Origin: Thalassotalea sp.
Lineage (GTDB): Bacteria > Pseudomonadota > Gammaproteobacteria > Enterobacterales > Alteromonadaceae
Length of the DNA stretch: 64,000 nucleotides
Direction of reading: 5' to 3'
Assembly: GCA_029237915.1 (NCBI GenBank)
Contig: JAQWHD010000044.1
Location: 25,369-89,368 of the forward strand
Below the pieces are notes generated by a model, which was not told the origin of the DNA, made no database searches, and saw nothing but the letters and a program-made list of their open reading frames with translations. Below, in pieces: positions 1-7,420 of the stretch. How positions within the stretch are numbered: the first letter of the stretch is position 1; each line of letters begins with the position of its first letter. The position numbers were made by a program, and so were the translations under genes.

Positions 1-328
1 AAGCTAACGCATTACCGGAATCACCAGCAAGTACAATTTGCTTTTCGTTAAGGCTTGGAAAACCTAACTTTAATACCGGCCAGGTATCAGCCCAAGGCCA
101 AGGTTTTATATTTTTATTTACCTCCGTTTGTTGCCATGCTTGCTTCAACAAATACTGCGCGGCATAAGCTTTAAAGTGAATAAAAGCACTATTAGCTACT
201 AATAACACGGCGATAATAATAAAAACTTTACGCAATTTCCCTTTAAATAAATCCTTAGTTTTATTAATTTCTGGCTTTGATTCTACCTTAGGAAATGCTT
301 GCTCTACCGGGTTTCTAGTGTAATTCAT
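1..328 (-). CDS. Class GN sortase (5' part only, cut by window edge)
   Basis: Reading from the ATG at 326-328 on the minus strand gives about 109 residues running off the left edge. They comprise a basic N-terminus, one hydrophobic anchor (about residues 35-50, VFIIIAVLLVANSAFIHF), then KPWPWADTWPVLKL and IVLAGDSGNAL. The KPWPWAD and LAG-SG segments are what I know from class GN marine proteobacterial sortases, which cleave a C-terminal sorting signal in the inner membrane. The start overlaps the 3' end of the adjacent target gene by 14 bp, so the two are co-transcribed and probably translationally coupled. The catalytic Cys and His lie outside the window, so activity cannot be judged. Confidence 0.85.
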   Translation of the reverse strand, partial: MNYTRNPVEQAFPKVESKPEINKTKDLFKGKLRKVFIIIAVLLVANSAFIHFKAYAAQYLLKQAWQQTEVNKNIKPWPWADTWPVLKLGFPSLNEKQIVLAGDSGNALA

Positions 329-2528
329 CATTTTCTCCAACAGTTTTCTTTACTAGTACAAATCTCTCTGCAAGCATATAAATCGCGGTACAAAACATTA
401 AGATTAAGCCCACCAACAATTGCATTTTGGCACTGGTTGCCGTTTGCGCTAACGGAATACTCTGTAAAGATCCTTTAGGCATAGCATTTGCTAGTGATTG
501 TTGTTTTAAATATTCATTAACTCTTCTACTAGGTTGCTGTTCAACGGCAACTAAACTGGTGTATTTTGACAAGATATGATTATCTAACGCTACTGCTGTT
601 ATTGAATTAATAAGGACTTGTTTTTGCTCAGTACTATTAGTTTTATAAAGTTTATAATTAAGCTGTTTTATTTTTTGTCTGGCCCACCATGTAGCAACTC
701 CTGAATGTTCATTAACTTGATTAAGCTTTAATGTTTGTTGCCACTCATTGTTAATAATATTACCTTTGACCACAACACTACCCTTATCTTTACTTGGCCA
801 GCGTGCACTAATAATTAACGGTTCGCCCGCATATAAATCAGCAACGCGCTCTGGTAGTAATTCAACATTTTCACTTGGCCACTCAATGGTAATATCAGTC
901 AATAGTGGCTGATTAATACGAGTAAACAATTCAGACATTTTACTTTTAACTTCTGACACCTTGCCGATGTAACTAAAGGTTCCTCTGCCAAGCTCAGCCG
1001 AGCGTTGCATAAAATGGCTATTAGGAGCACTACCAATACCGACAGTATGCAGTCTTGAATTAAATAGTTTGTTGTTAATCACTCTAAATAACTCAGCTTC
1101 ATTACCAACGCTGCCATCGGTGATAAACACCACTTGACGAATAAACCCAGGTTTTGAGTGTTGCCCTAATGCAGCATTCAACGCAGGCAACATTTCAGTG
1201 CCACCATCGGCTTGCAGTTGATTTATCCAACGACTGGTTTGCGCAACATTACTTGCCGTTGCATATTTAGATTGAGAATAAATAGTTGAATACACACTAT
1301 TAAATTCAATTATGTTAAATAAATCTTGTGGCTCTAGCTGATTTATAGCGAAGTCTAATGCCTGTTTAGCCTGGCGGATAGCTTCGCCAGCCATAGAGCC
1401 AGAAGTGTCGATGATATAAATCATTTCCTTGGGCATCTTAACAACTGATGGTGGTAGTTGTGGCGGATTAAGCATAACTAACCCGTAGTCAAAACCACCT
1501 TTACTTTCTTTAAAGAAGGCACCATTAGGGATAGACTCCGATCCAATTGACCAAGTTAATACAAAATCACGATCCATAGAAATTTTCTTACTAGCAAGCA
1601 ATACCTCATCACCTTGGCGCTTAACTTGATGGTACAAACTATTGACATCAACCAAAGGCAAACCAACATTCAAATTTACTTTTATATTGGCTTGTTGTGC
1701 TAATGATTGGTGCATCTGCGGCGGCGTTATTCTTGATGCATCAACAACTCTTTTGGTATTTAGTGACCAACCATTACCTTGATTAATATTGATGCTTTCA
1801 TTACTTGGCTCGATCAATTGCTTATGTAAGTCTGACTCAAACTCAACTTGCTGCTTTAACGCTAATTCAATCTGCTCCCTTGGGATATATCTAGGAGTGA
1901 TCGTAAGAGGTAAACGTAAACTGAATTGATTATTTGTGAAAGGTAAAACTTGTAAGTAACTGATCTTGATTTTTACCGTTTCACCCGGAGGAATATTTGC
2001 AATCGATGTGGTAAAAAGGTTACTTCGCTCTTGTTCGAGTAAACTTGCTTTTTTGCCTGCTAATTTTGCTTTTTGATAAATTTTCTTTGCTTGTTGACGC
2101 TCTTTAATTTCGCCAACAATAATTTGCTCACCAATTTCCATTTGCAAAGCATCAACTGCAACCCCCTCAGCTAGAGGGAAAACGTAAACCCCTTCCATCC
2201 AGTCTTTAGATGTATTTTTGAATGACTGGGTTAATGTTGTACGTGCCATTAGCCCGTTAACATCAACGATATAATCAGTATTTAACACTAAAGTGTTTTG
2301 ATAGCCTTGAGTATTTTTTAAAAATAAACTGCCTGAGCTAATTTCAGATAACTCAATTTTTTGTGGTAACTGTTCACTGTTTAACTCACTGCTAACTTCA
2401 TTAGGGTTGGCATATAACAAAAAACTCATTAATAGCGACTGACCTAGCAGTAGATAGCACAGCCATGGTGCTATGGTAGTAATATACTTTCTTATCATGA
2501 AAGTTTTATAAATGGGGGTTGATGACAT
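315..2528 (-). CDS. Marine proteobacterial sortase target protein (VIT + VWA domains)
   Basis: This 737-residue protein has an N-terminal signal/anchor segment (about 15-40), a VIT domain (about 75-205) and a von Willebrand A domain (about 366-540). The MIDAS metal site is intact: DTSGS at 374-378, T444 in DGGTE, D471 in TDGS. The C-terminus has the tripartite form of a sortase substrate: LAQTA at 693-697, a hydrophobic helix (about 702-721) and a short basic stretch (VKK). This architecture next to a class GN sortase defines the family (TIGR03788-like), thought to be the sole substrate of the dedicated sortase and to be exposed in the envelope. The first motif residue pair is LA where I expect LP. 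The start has a good Shine-Dalgarno (AAGGAG). Confidence 0.92.
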   Translation of the reverse strand: MSSTPIYKTFMIRKYITTIAPWLCYLLLGQSLLMSFLLYANPNEVSSELNSEQLPQKIELSEISSGSLFLKNTQGYQNTLVLNTDYIVDVNGLMARTTLTQSFKNTSKDWMEGVYVFPLAEGVAVDALQMEIGEQIIVGEIKERQQAKKIYQKAKLAGKKASLLEQERSNLFTTSIANIPPGETVKIKISYLQVLPFTNNQFSLRLPLTITPRYIPREQIELALKQQVEFESDLHKQLIEPSNESININQGNGWSLNTKRVVDASRITPPQMHQSLAQQANIKVNLNVGLPLVDVNSLYHQVKRQGDEVLLASKKISMDRDFVLTWSIGSESIPNGAFFKESKGGFDYGLVMLNPPQLPPSVVKMPKEMIYIIDTSGSMAGEAIRQAKQALDFAINQLEPQDLFNIIEFNSVYSTIYSQSKYATASNVAQTSRWINQLQADGGTEMLPALNAALGQHSKPGFIRQVVFITDGSVGNEAELFRVINNKLFNSRLHTVGIGSAPNSHFMQRSAELGRGTFSYIGKVSEVKSKMSELFTRINQPLLTDITIEWPSENVELLPERVADLYAGEPLIISARWPSKDKGSVVVKGNIINNEWQQTLKLNQVNEHSGVATWWARQKIKQLNYKLYKTNSTEQKQVLINSITAVALDNHILSKYTSLVAVEQQPSRRVNEYLKQQSLANAMPKGSLQSIPLAQTATSAKMQLLVGLILMFCTAIYMLAERFVLVKKTVGENDELH

Positions 2529-2606
2529 AACAATTCTCCTTGGTTATGACATCATTAAAACCTATTAAAGTGACTATATTTATCAGCAACTCTGACAAAT
2601 TCGAGA

Positions 2607-2631
2607 GCAATTGTGATCAATTATGATTGTT
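2607..2631. promoter_or_regulatory. Candidate PdsR-binding direct repeat upstream of the target gene
   Basis: Two 10-bp units, AATTGTGATC (2609-2618) and AATTATGATT (2619-2628), lie head to tail inside a 25-bp element 79 bp upstream of the target start. The element matches 22 of 25 positions of the one at 6609-6633 between pdsO and pdsR. Direct repeats about one helical turn apart are typical of OmpR-family response regulators such as PdsR. The assignment to PdsR is inferred from position only. Confidence 0.6.
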
Positions 2632-2699
2632 CACAATTTAGATAAATTAGTAGATAGGATTATTAGTTATGGTGAGATAAACGAAAAGAAATGAAAAGG

Positions 2700-2835
2700 C
2701 CAAGGTTTGGATCATAGATCCGAACGTTCGTATGACTTAATCACATACATATTAGCTAACCCATTGATTTTTAATTAACTTAAGCAAAGCTATTAAAGTT
2801 GTTTTTACTCATTTTGTCAATTAGTAGTGATTTAA
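2700..2835 (-). repeat. Interspersed repeat, copy 1 (downstream of toxin gene)
   Basis: Read on the minus strand this stretch contains GGTTAGCTAAT, GTGATTAAGTCATA and GAACGTTCGGATCTATG. The same blocks occur in the same order at 3720-3865, and in part at 5140-5220. Weaker similarity to copy 2 continues up to the toxin stop codon (GTCAATTAG, GTGATTTA). It ends in a small palindrome, GGATC-TAT-GATCC. The family is unknown to me. It does not look like a known IS end and has no clear attC core pair. Confidence 0.7.
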
Positions 2836-3258
2836 TTATGAAGTTATCCATGGGTTGAATATATCTAAATCCATGTGTCTAAAATCCTTAATATTGCGTG
2901 TAATGAGAGTCATTCCATGAACTTTAGCGGTAGCGCCAATCATTGCATCTCGTTCTGATTTTGGGTTTGGTACATGAAGCTTTGCACATTGTATTGCAAC
3001 GCTCGTATCTAAAGGTAATATCCTATCTGAAAATGCTTTTAACACATGACTATTAAGCCAGGTTCTTAAAAGAGCTGCCTGAGCTGGGTCTTTTCTTTCC
3101 TTTTGTAAAATACCCATTTCTATTTCTAATATAGAAATTGCAGATATAAACATTGAACCAACTGATTGTTGTGTAGCCCACTCGACTACATTTTTTTCTG
3201 CTTTGTTCGTAGATGCTTTTCTAAGTTCGGAAATAACATTAGTATCTAGTAAAAACAT
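2836..3258 (-). CDS. vapC: PIN-domain toxin (VapC/FitB type)
   Basis: This 140-residue protein carries the acidic set of PIN-domain ribonucleases: D5 in LLDTN, E45, D104 in SERDAMIGA and D125 in TRNIKDF. The length and the MFLLDTNVISEL opening fit FitB/VapC toxins, which cleave RNA, often initiator tRNA or rRNA. The start overlaps the antitoxin stop by one base (TAATG), the usual coupled arrangement. All key residues are present, so it is probably functional. The pair sits inside an accessory segment between two Pds genes and is flanked by direct copies of a repeat, which suggests acquisition. Confidence 0.88.
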   Translation of the reverse strand: MFLLDTNVISELRKASTNKAEKNVVEWATQQSVGSMFISAISILEIEMGILQKERKDPAQAALLRTWLNSHVLKAFSDRILPLDTSVAIQCAKLHVPNPKSERDAMIGATAKVHGMTLITRNIKDFRHMDLDIFNPWITS

Positions 3259-3515
3259 TAATCAAGATCCGCCACTTTCAATGTTGATGCATTAAATTTT
3301 GGAGCATCAAATTCAATGTCACCTGTGTTAGGCATCGACAGTAAATCAACGATTGTATCTGATGAGTTTGTTAGTTCTTGGTATTTTTCAATAGAAATCA
3401 AGACGTGAGAAACTTTTCCTCGTTCAGTAATTTGAACAGGAGATGAAAGAGCCGCTCTTTTCGCTGCCGTAGGATCTTGATTAAATTCTCGACTAGATAC
3501 TGTTTGGATACTCAT
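3258..3515 (-). CDS. Phd/YefM-type antitoxin
   Basis: This 85-residue protein begins with the Phd/YefM DNA-binding fold (TVSSREFNQDPTAAKRAA, then VQITERGKVSHVLISIEKYQEL). A short, poorly conserved C-terminal tail (about 55-85) would wrap the toxin. It neutralises the downstream PIN toxin and probably represses its own promoter. The start has a good ribosome site (AAGGAAG). A 22-bp palindrome lies just upstream and overlaps a plausible promoter. Phd-type antitoxins are often paired with PIN or Doc toxins. Confidence 0.88.
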   Translation of the reverse strand: MSIQTVSSREFNQDPTAAKRAALSSPVQITERGKVSHVLISIEKYQELTNSSDTIVDLLSMPNTGDIEFDAPKFNASTLKVADLD

Positions 3516-3533
3516 GAATACTTCCTTACCAAA

Positions 3534-3555
3534 AATGTAGTTACATAACTACATT
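3534..3555. promoter_or_regulatory. Palindromic operator of the toxin-antitoxin operon
   Basis: Perfect 10-bp arms AATGTAGTTA and TAACTACATT are separated by CA, 19 bp upstream of the antitoxin ATG. The palindrome overlaps the -10 of a likely promoter, so antitoxin binding would block transcription. Autoregulation is the rule in this family; the site itself is seen directly. Confidence 0.7.
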
Positions 3556-3581
3556 GTAATCGTATGAAATATATAGCGCAA
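3553..3581 (-). promoter_or_regulatory. Predicted sigma70 promoter of the toxin-antitoxin operon
   Basis: On the minus strand TTGCGC (3576-3581) and TACAAT (3553-3558) are separated by 17 bp and lie about 40 bp upstream of the antitoxin start. Confidence 0.5.
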
Positions 3582-3719
3582 ACTTTTTTGATGGCAACGT
3601 TTAATTATATGCACAAACCAATTGATTAAAGTCATCATCAAACAACAATCCTTTAAAAAGCAATACACTAACTATTACGTAGCCACCCACTGTAATCTTG
3701 ATAAAAGTCTTATGGCAAA

Positions 3720-3865
3720 TATCTATAAACTATGGAACATAGATCCGAACGTTCATATGACTTAACCACACACGGATGAGCTAAAACATTGGTTTTTAAA
3801 GAACTTTATTCGATATATTAAATGCATTAATGCTTATTATGTCAAATTAGAGTGAGTGATTTATT
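3720..3865 (-). repeat. Interspersed repeat, copy 2 (downstream of Fic gene)
   Basis: On the minus strand this copy reads AAGTTCTTTAAAAACCAA, TTTTAGCTCATC, GTGTGGTTAAGTCATATG and GAACGTTCGGATCTATG. It is in direct orientation to copy 1 and inverted relative to copy 3. It starts within a few bases of the Fic stop codon, as copy 1 starts next to the toxin stop. The rest of the antitoxin-Fic gap (3516-3720) shows only the toxin-antitoxin operator/promoter and an isolated ATATGCACA near 3608, which matches a half-site of the Fic upstream palindrome. Confidence 0.7.
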
Positions 3866-3867
3866 AC

Positions 3868-4941
3868 CTAATTAGATAATAAATTATAAAGCCCATCATT
3901 TAAGTAATAATTATCTTTGCCTAATTTATGCTTCGATAAAACCCCAATAGCCACTAATTGATTTAAATACTTACTAGCTGTATTACGGTGAATACCTAAA
4001 TCGTTAATTAAAAATTCAACTTTAGTATATGGATGTATGAACAGATTATTAATAAGTTCATGGCTATAAATCTTAGGCAACTTTTGTCTTATTATTTGTT
4101 TATGATGTTGCATCAAAGCAATTAGCCCTTTAATAGTATTTAGTGTATCTCTGCTAGTAATTTCTAGCGCTTTTAACATAAATAATAGCCAAGGTTGCCA
4201 ATCATTATCGTCCCTTACCGCTTGTAGCAAGTGATAATAGTCTGCTTTGTTTTGATTAAGATAACGAGACAAATACAAAATAGGCGTACCTAGTAAGTTT
4301 TGTTTACTAAGATATAGAATATTTAAGATTCGGCCCGTTCTACCATTACCATCATAAAATGGATGAATACTTTCAAATTGGTGGTGCATTAAAGCCATTT
4401 TCACCAAATCATCGTAATCGCTAAGTTCATCATTATTAATAAACCGTTCTAGATCACGCATCAAATCGTTAATCTGTTGAGAGGTTTGTGGTGGTGTGTA
4501 AATAACCTTATTATTTTGTTGGTTAATTAATTGAGTGCCGCCTTGTGTTCTAAAACCCGCATTATTGTTTTCAATAATTTGCTGAATTTCGATAATTGTA
4601 TTGTTAGTAATGAGCCCTGTACTGGTGATACTTTCAAAACCTTTTTCTAAAGCTTTAGCATACTTATGTACTTCTTTTGCGCTAGAAGAAATAAACTGTT
4701 GGCTAGAGTAGTGGCTTCGATAAAGATCATCTTGAGTGGTAATGATATTCTCAATTTCAGAACTTTCTTTTGCCTCTTGTAGTGAAAGCGTGGCCAGTAA
4801 AAGGTATTGGTTAGGCATCGTTAACGCCAGCCCTTTTAATTCACCTAAAGCTTGGTGTGCTTTTGCTGTAGCTTTTAATACTGCCTTAGTCTCTATATCA
4901 CCAAGTTGTTCTAATGGAGTGAAGTTATAATTACAGTTCAC
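3868..4941 (-). CDS. Fic family protein (AMPylase, intramolecularly inhibited type)
   Basis: This 357-residue protein has the Fic catalytic motif HPFYDGNGRTGR at 193-204, which transfers AMP (or another nucleotide moiety) to target hydroxyls. An N-terminal inhibitory helix motif is also present: S60-x3-E64-N65, the S/T-xxx-E-G/N signature. It is therefore a class II Fic protein held off by its own N-terminus and needs no separate antitoxin. The C-terminal part (about 280-357) looks like a winged helix (HRNTASKYLNQLVAIGVL). The start is GTG with AAGAAGG upstream. A TGTGCATAT palindrome precedes it. Target unknown. Confidence 0.88.
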   Translation of the reverse strand: MNCNYNFTPLEQLGDIETKAVLKATAKAHQALGELKGLALTMPNQYLLLATLSLQEAKESSEIENIITTQDDLYRSHYSSQQFISSSAKEVHKYAKALEKGFESITSTGLITNNTIIEIQQIIENNNAGFRTQGGTQLINQQNNKVIYTPPQTSQQINDLMRDLERFINNDELSDYDDLVKMALMHHQFESIHPFYDGNGRTGRILNILYLSKQNLLGTPILYLSRYLNQNKADYYHLLQAVRDDNDWQPWLLFMLKALEITSRDTLNTIKGLIALMQHHKQIIRQKLPKIYSHELINNLFIHPYTKVEFLINDLGIHRNTASKYLNQLVAIGVLSKHKLGKDNYYLNDGLYNLLSN

Positions 4942-4957
4942 AAAATACCTTCTTTTT

Positions 4958-4982
4958 TGTGCATATACCGAACATATGCACA
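4958..4982. promoter_or_regulatory. Palindrome upstream of the Fic gene
   Basis: Perfect 9-bp arms TGTGCATAT and ATATGCACA with a 7-bp spacer lie 17 bp upstream of the Fic start. Further half-sites (TGTGCACG near 5000, TATGCACT near 5016, ATATGCACA near 3608) are nearby. The winged-helix C-terminus of the Fic protein is a possible self-repressor; that is inference. Confidence 0.5.
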
Positions 4983-5139
4983 GATTATCACATTTTGTTG
5001 TGCACGTTTAGGTTTTATGCACTCATTTTGTAATTTCTTGTGTATAACCATGGGTTAAAACCATAAGGTATACCGAGAAATAAATTCTATCTCACTGACT
5101 TTTTAGTCGACTAAATATCGACAACATAAATGTTGTAAC

Positions 5140-5222
5140 TTTAAATGGAGAGTGTAAAGTTCTTTAAAAAAACCAAAGCGTTAGCTAATCAGAGTGTGAT
5201 TAAGTCATATGAAGGGTACAGG
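5140..5222 (+). repeat. Interspersed repeat, copy 3 (inverted)
   Basis: The plus strand reads AAAGTTCTTTAAAAAAACCA, GCGTTAGCTAATC, GTGTGATTAAGTCATATGAA and then diverges (GGGTACAGG). It is inverted relative to copy 2, so copies 2 and 3 bracket the Fic gene like long imperfect terminal inverted repeats. It abuts the 3' end of the DUF6249-like gene. I see no target-site duplication. Confidence 0.65.
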
Positions 5223-5225
5223 AAT

Positions 5226-5570
5226 TTACTTAGAAAACTTCCACATTAATGAAAATGCAATGCCAATAGCCAAAGGAAAAAAAGATAATCCGATGATGTC
5301 TAAGTCACCTTGTTGAGCAATTAAGCCATAAGCTGCAAATGCTAATGCGAGTGATATTAATAAAACACCCCGCTTAAGATCAACCAAAGGATCCTTCCCC
5401 TTAGATAGCATCGGCTCAATTGTATCAAGTGAAATCATATCGCCCTTTTCTATCGCTAACCGCATAGTTTTTTGACTTTCTAATTTACTTTTATAATTAA
5501 AATAAAGGTACATACCAGCAACAATCCCGACAATGATAAAAAGTACAATAGGGATATAAAGTTCAGACAT
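5226..5570 (-). CDS. Small membrane protein, DUF6249-like
   Basis: This 114-residue protein has an N-terminal helix (about 6-27), a charged segment including RLAIEKGDMI and IEPMLSKGKDP, then two more helices (about 68-85 and 92-110). The three-helix layout with an EKG-type linker is what I know as DUF6249, common in Alteromonadales and often near sigma or anti-sigma genes. No function is established. It lies between the accessory segment and pdsO and has no clear operon partner. Confidence 0.6.
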   Translation of the reverse strand: MSELYIPIVLFIIVGIVAGMYLYFNYKSKLESQKTMRLAIEKGDMISLDTIEPMLSKGKDPLVDLKRGVLLISLALAFAAYGLIAQQGDLDIIGLSFFPLAIGIAFSLMWKFSK

Positions 5571-5675
5571 ATTAATTCCACAAGTTAAAAGTAATATTTA
5601 ATATATACCAAGTGGAATAACAAAAATATAACTTAGTCTAATTGCTAGATAATGTTGCTTTGTAACAGAACCCAA

Positions 5676-5703
5676 AAAGAGCTATTTTAAAAGATAGCTC
5701 TTT
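5676..5703 (-). terminator. Rho-independent terminator of pdsO
   Basis: Arms AAAGAGCTAT and ATAGCTCTTT enclose an 8-nt loop. Read on the minus strand the stem is followed by a short T run. It lies about 30 bp past the pdsO stop. Confidence 0.7.
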
Positions 5704-5732
5704 GCATCGACTTGCTTAATGATTATTGGATG

Positions 5733-6509
5733 TTATAAGTTTGCCTGTTTTGCCACCTCCTCACTATTTACTAATAATTTAAGTTCAACTCGGCGATCAA
5801 AGTAATTAACCTCGGTTGTTAAGTTGCCATCAATAGGCTCAAGTTCACCAAAGGCATTCTCAATAATTCTATGTTCATCAACCCCTTGTGCTACAAGAAT
5901 TTGTTTAACATTGGCCACTCGCTCTTGAGCGAGTTTATTATTTAACTCTTCATCACCTTGCTTATCGGTATAACCTGACAAATCAATATTTAAATGTGAC
6001 GAGCGTTTTAGTACTTGTGCTAATGCCTCTACTTGTTGTTGATAATGAGGCTCTACTTGAGTTGAGCCGGTACGAAACATAAGGCTGACTAAGATATTTT
6101 CAACTTGGGCTTTCTCGCTGTGTTCATAACTGCTAGCAATGGTCATTACTTCTTGTTGGTATTGCTGTTCTAATTTCTTTATTTCGGCTTGATGCTTATT
6201 GTGCTGATTTTTAGCGATAAGCTCTTTGCTGGTTACTTCTGATTCAAGTTTTACCACTTGCTCTTCATAGTCAACATTTTTAGCAAAAAAATCTCCTGTT
6301 AATGCGCCAACTACTGCGCCAATCGGACCTGCAAAAATACCACCTACCACTGCGCCTACGCTAATACCGACGGTTTCGTTTGTTGATAGTTCATCGTCCA
6401 TGGTCTCTTGCGCGGCCATTGATACCGGGCTTAATAATAATGTTGAAAGAACTACTGCGCTTACTGCTGTGCTTACTCGTGTTTTTTTAGTTAGTGTTGC
6501 TTGTTTCAT
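5733..6509 (-). CDS. pdsO: PdsO, sortase-associated OmpA-like protein
   Basis: I place the start at the ATG at 6507-6509 because AGGTG precedes it and a signal peptide follows directly (about 1-33, ending SMAAQ). The open frame extends 57 codons further upstream without these signs. The 258-residue product has a glycine-zipper-like segment (48-75, GAVVGG...GPIGAVVGA), a coiled coil (about 80-130) and a C-terminal OmpA-like peptidoglycan-binding domain (about 140-247; GYTDKQGDEELN with D182, RVANV with R197). This combination within a class GN sortase locus is PdsO (TIGR03789-like). It probably anchors the system to the cell wall in the periplasm. It has its own terminator and a PdsR-like box upstream. 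Confidence 0.85.
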   Translation of the reverse strand: MKQATLTKKTRVSTAVSAVVLSTLLLSPVSMAAQETMDDELSTNETVGISVGAVVGGIFAGPIGAVVGALTGDFFAKNVDYEEQVVKLESEVTSKELIAKNQHNKHQAEIKKLEQQYQQEVMTIASSYEHSEKAQVENILVSLMFRTGSTQVEPHYQQQVEALAQVLKRSSHLNIDLSGYTDKQGDEELNNKLAQERVANVKQILVAQGVDEHRIIENAFGELEPIDGNLTTEVNYFDRRVELKLLVNSEEVAKQANL

Positions 6510-6608
6510 AATATTCACCTTAATGTTGTTTTCGGTTGTTGTTTTTGATGGTGTTATTAAACCGTAAAAAAGTGACAATAAAGCTTTAGAAAAATGGAGA
6601 GTTAATGC

Positions 6609-6633
6609 GCAATTATGACGAATTATGATTGTT
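6609..6633. promoter_or_regulatory. Candidate PdsR-binding direct repeat between pdsO and pdsR
   Basis: AATTATGACG (6611-6620) and AATTATGATT (6621-6630) are tandem, within GCAATT...GATTGTT. The element is 100 bp from the pdsO start and 80 bp from the pdsR start, and differs from 2607-2631 at only 3 of 25 positions. This is consistent with a shared response-regulator site and autoregulation. Confidence 0.6.
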
Positions 6634-6712
6634 TGCCTGTTATGATAAAATGATTGCGGCTTTATCGTTATAGTAAGCACATAATCAACAATAAGAATGG
6701 ATATTTCCCATA

Positions 6713-7408
6713 ATGACTAAACGTATTGCCATCGTTGAAGACGATGAAGCTATCAGAGAAAACTATGCAGATGCCTTGCGTAATCAAGGCTTTATCGTGC
6801 AAACCTATCGTAATAAACAACAAGCGATAAATGCTTTTGACTTAGCGCTGCCCCATTTAGCTATTTTAGATATAGGCTTAGAAGATGAGTTTGATGGTGG
6901 TTTTGATTTGTGCAAATACCTAAGAGAAAAGTCAGCGACCTTACCTATCATATTTTTAACGGCGCGAGACAGCGACGCTGATATTATTAGTGGCCTCAGG
7001 CTAGGCGCAAATGACTACGTAAGTAAAACCATGAGTTTTGCTAACCTTAGTGCTCGCATTCATACCATCTTTAAATTTTTAGATGCGATGAGTAACCCAA
7101 AACCGGTTGATAAATTAATAGAGCGTGGCGATTTAACCATTAATTTAGATAGACTTACGGTGCATTGGCAAAATAAATTAGTGAATAGCACCATAACTGA
7201 ATTTTGGATGGTGCATTCACTTGCACTCAACCCTGGCCATGTAAAAAGCAAACAACAACTAATGGACGATGCCAAAATATTTGTCGATGACAATACTGTT
7301 ACGGCTCATATTAAACGTATCCGTAAGAAGTTTATTGCCCTTGATAGCGAGTTTAATTGTATCGAAACTGCCTATGGCATGGGCTACCGCTGGAATGATG
7401 GTAAGTAG
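6713..7408 (+). CDS. pdsR: PdsR, dedicated sortase system response regulator
   Basis: This 231-residue OmpR-type regulator has a receiver domain (about 3-118) with acidic pair D10/D11, phosphoacceptor D53 in LAILDIG, T83 in FLTARD and K105 in YVSKT. A winged-helix output domain follows (about 135-228; ending TAYGMGYRW). A loop LEDEFDGGFDLC after D53 is longer than in most receivers. Paired with the sensor kinase 12 bp downstream and divergent from pdsO, it matches the proteobacterial dedicated sortase regulator. Likely targets are the pdsO and target/sortase promoters, both preceded by the same direct repeat. Confidence 0.9.
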   Translation: MTKRIAIVEDDEAIRENYADALRNQGFIVQTYRNKQQAINAFDLALPHLAILDIGLEDEFDGGFDLCKYLREKSATLPIIFLTARDSDADIISGLRLGANDYVSKTMSFANLSARIHTIFKFLDAMSNPKPVDKLIERGDLTINLDRLTVHWQNKLVNSTITEFWMVHSLALNPGHVKSKQQLMDDAKIFVDDNTVTAHIKRIRKKFIALDSEFNCIETAYGMGYRWNDGK

Positions 7409-7420
7409 AGCAATAATTTA

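Noticed and set aside
2700..3865. Integron cassettes with attC sites (repeat directly after each accessory gene)
   Set aside because: No paired RYYYAAC/GTTRRRY core boxes with the needed palindromic structure in all copies, copy 3 is inverted, and no integrase is in view. Kept only as one possibility for the repeat.
6510..6680. Longer PdsO starting at 6680
   Set aside because: The added 57 residues would place the signal peptide internally and cover the PdsR-like box; the ATG at 6507-6509 has its own ribosome site.
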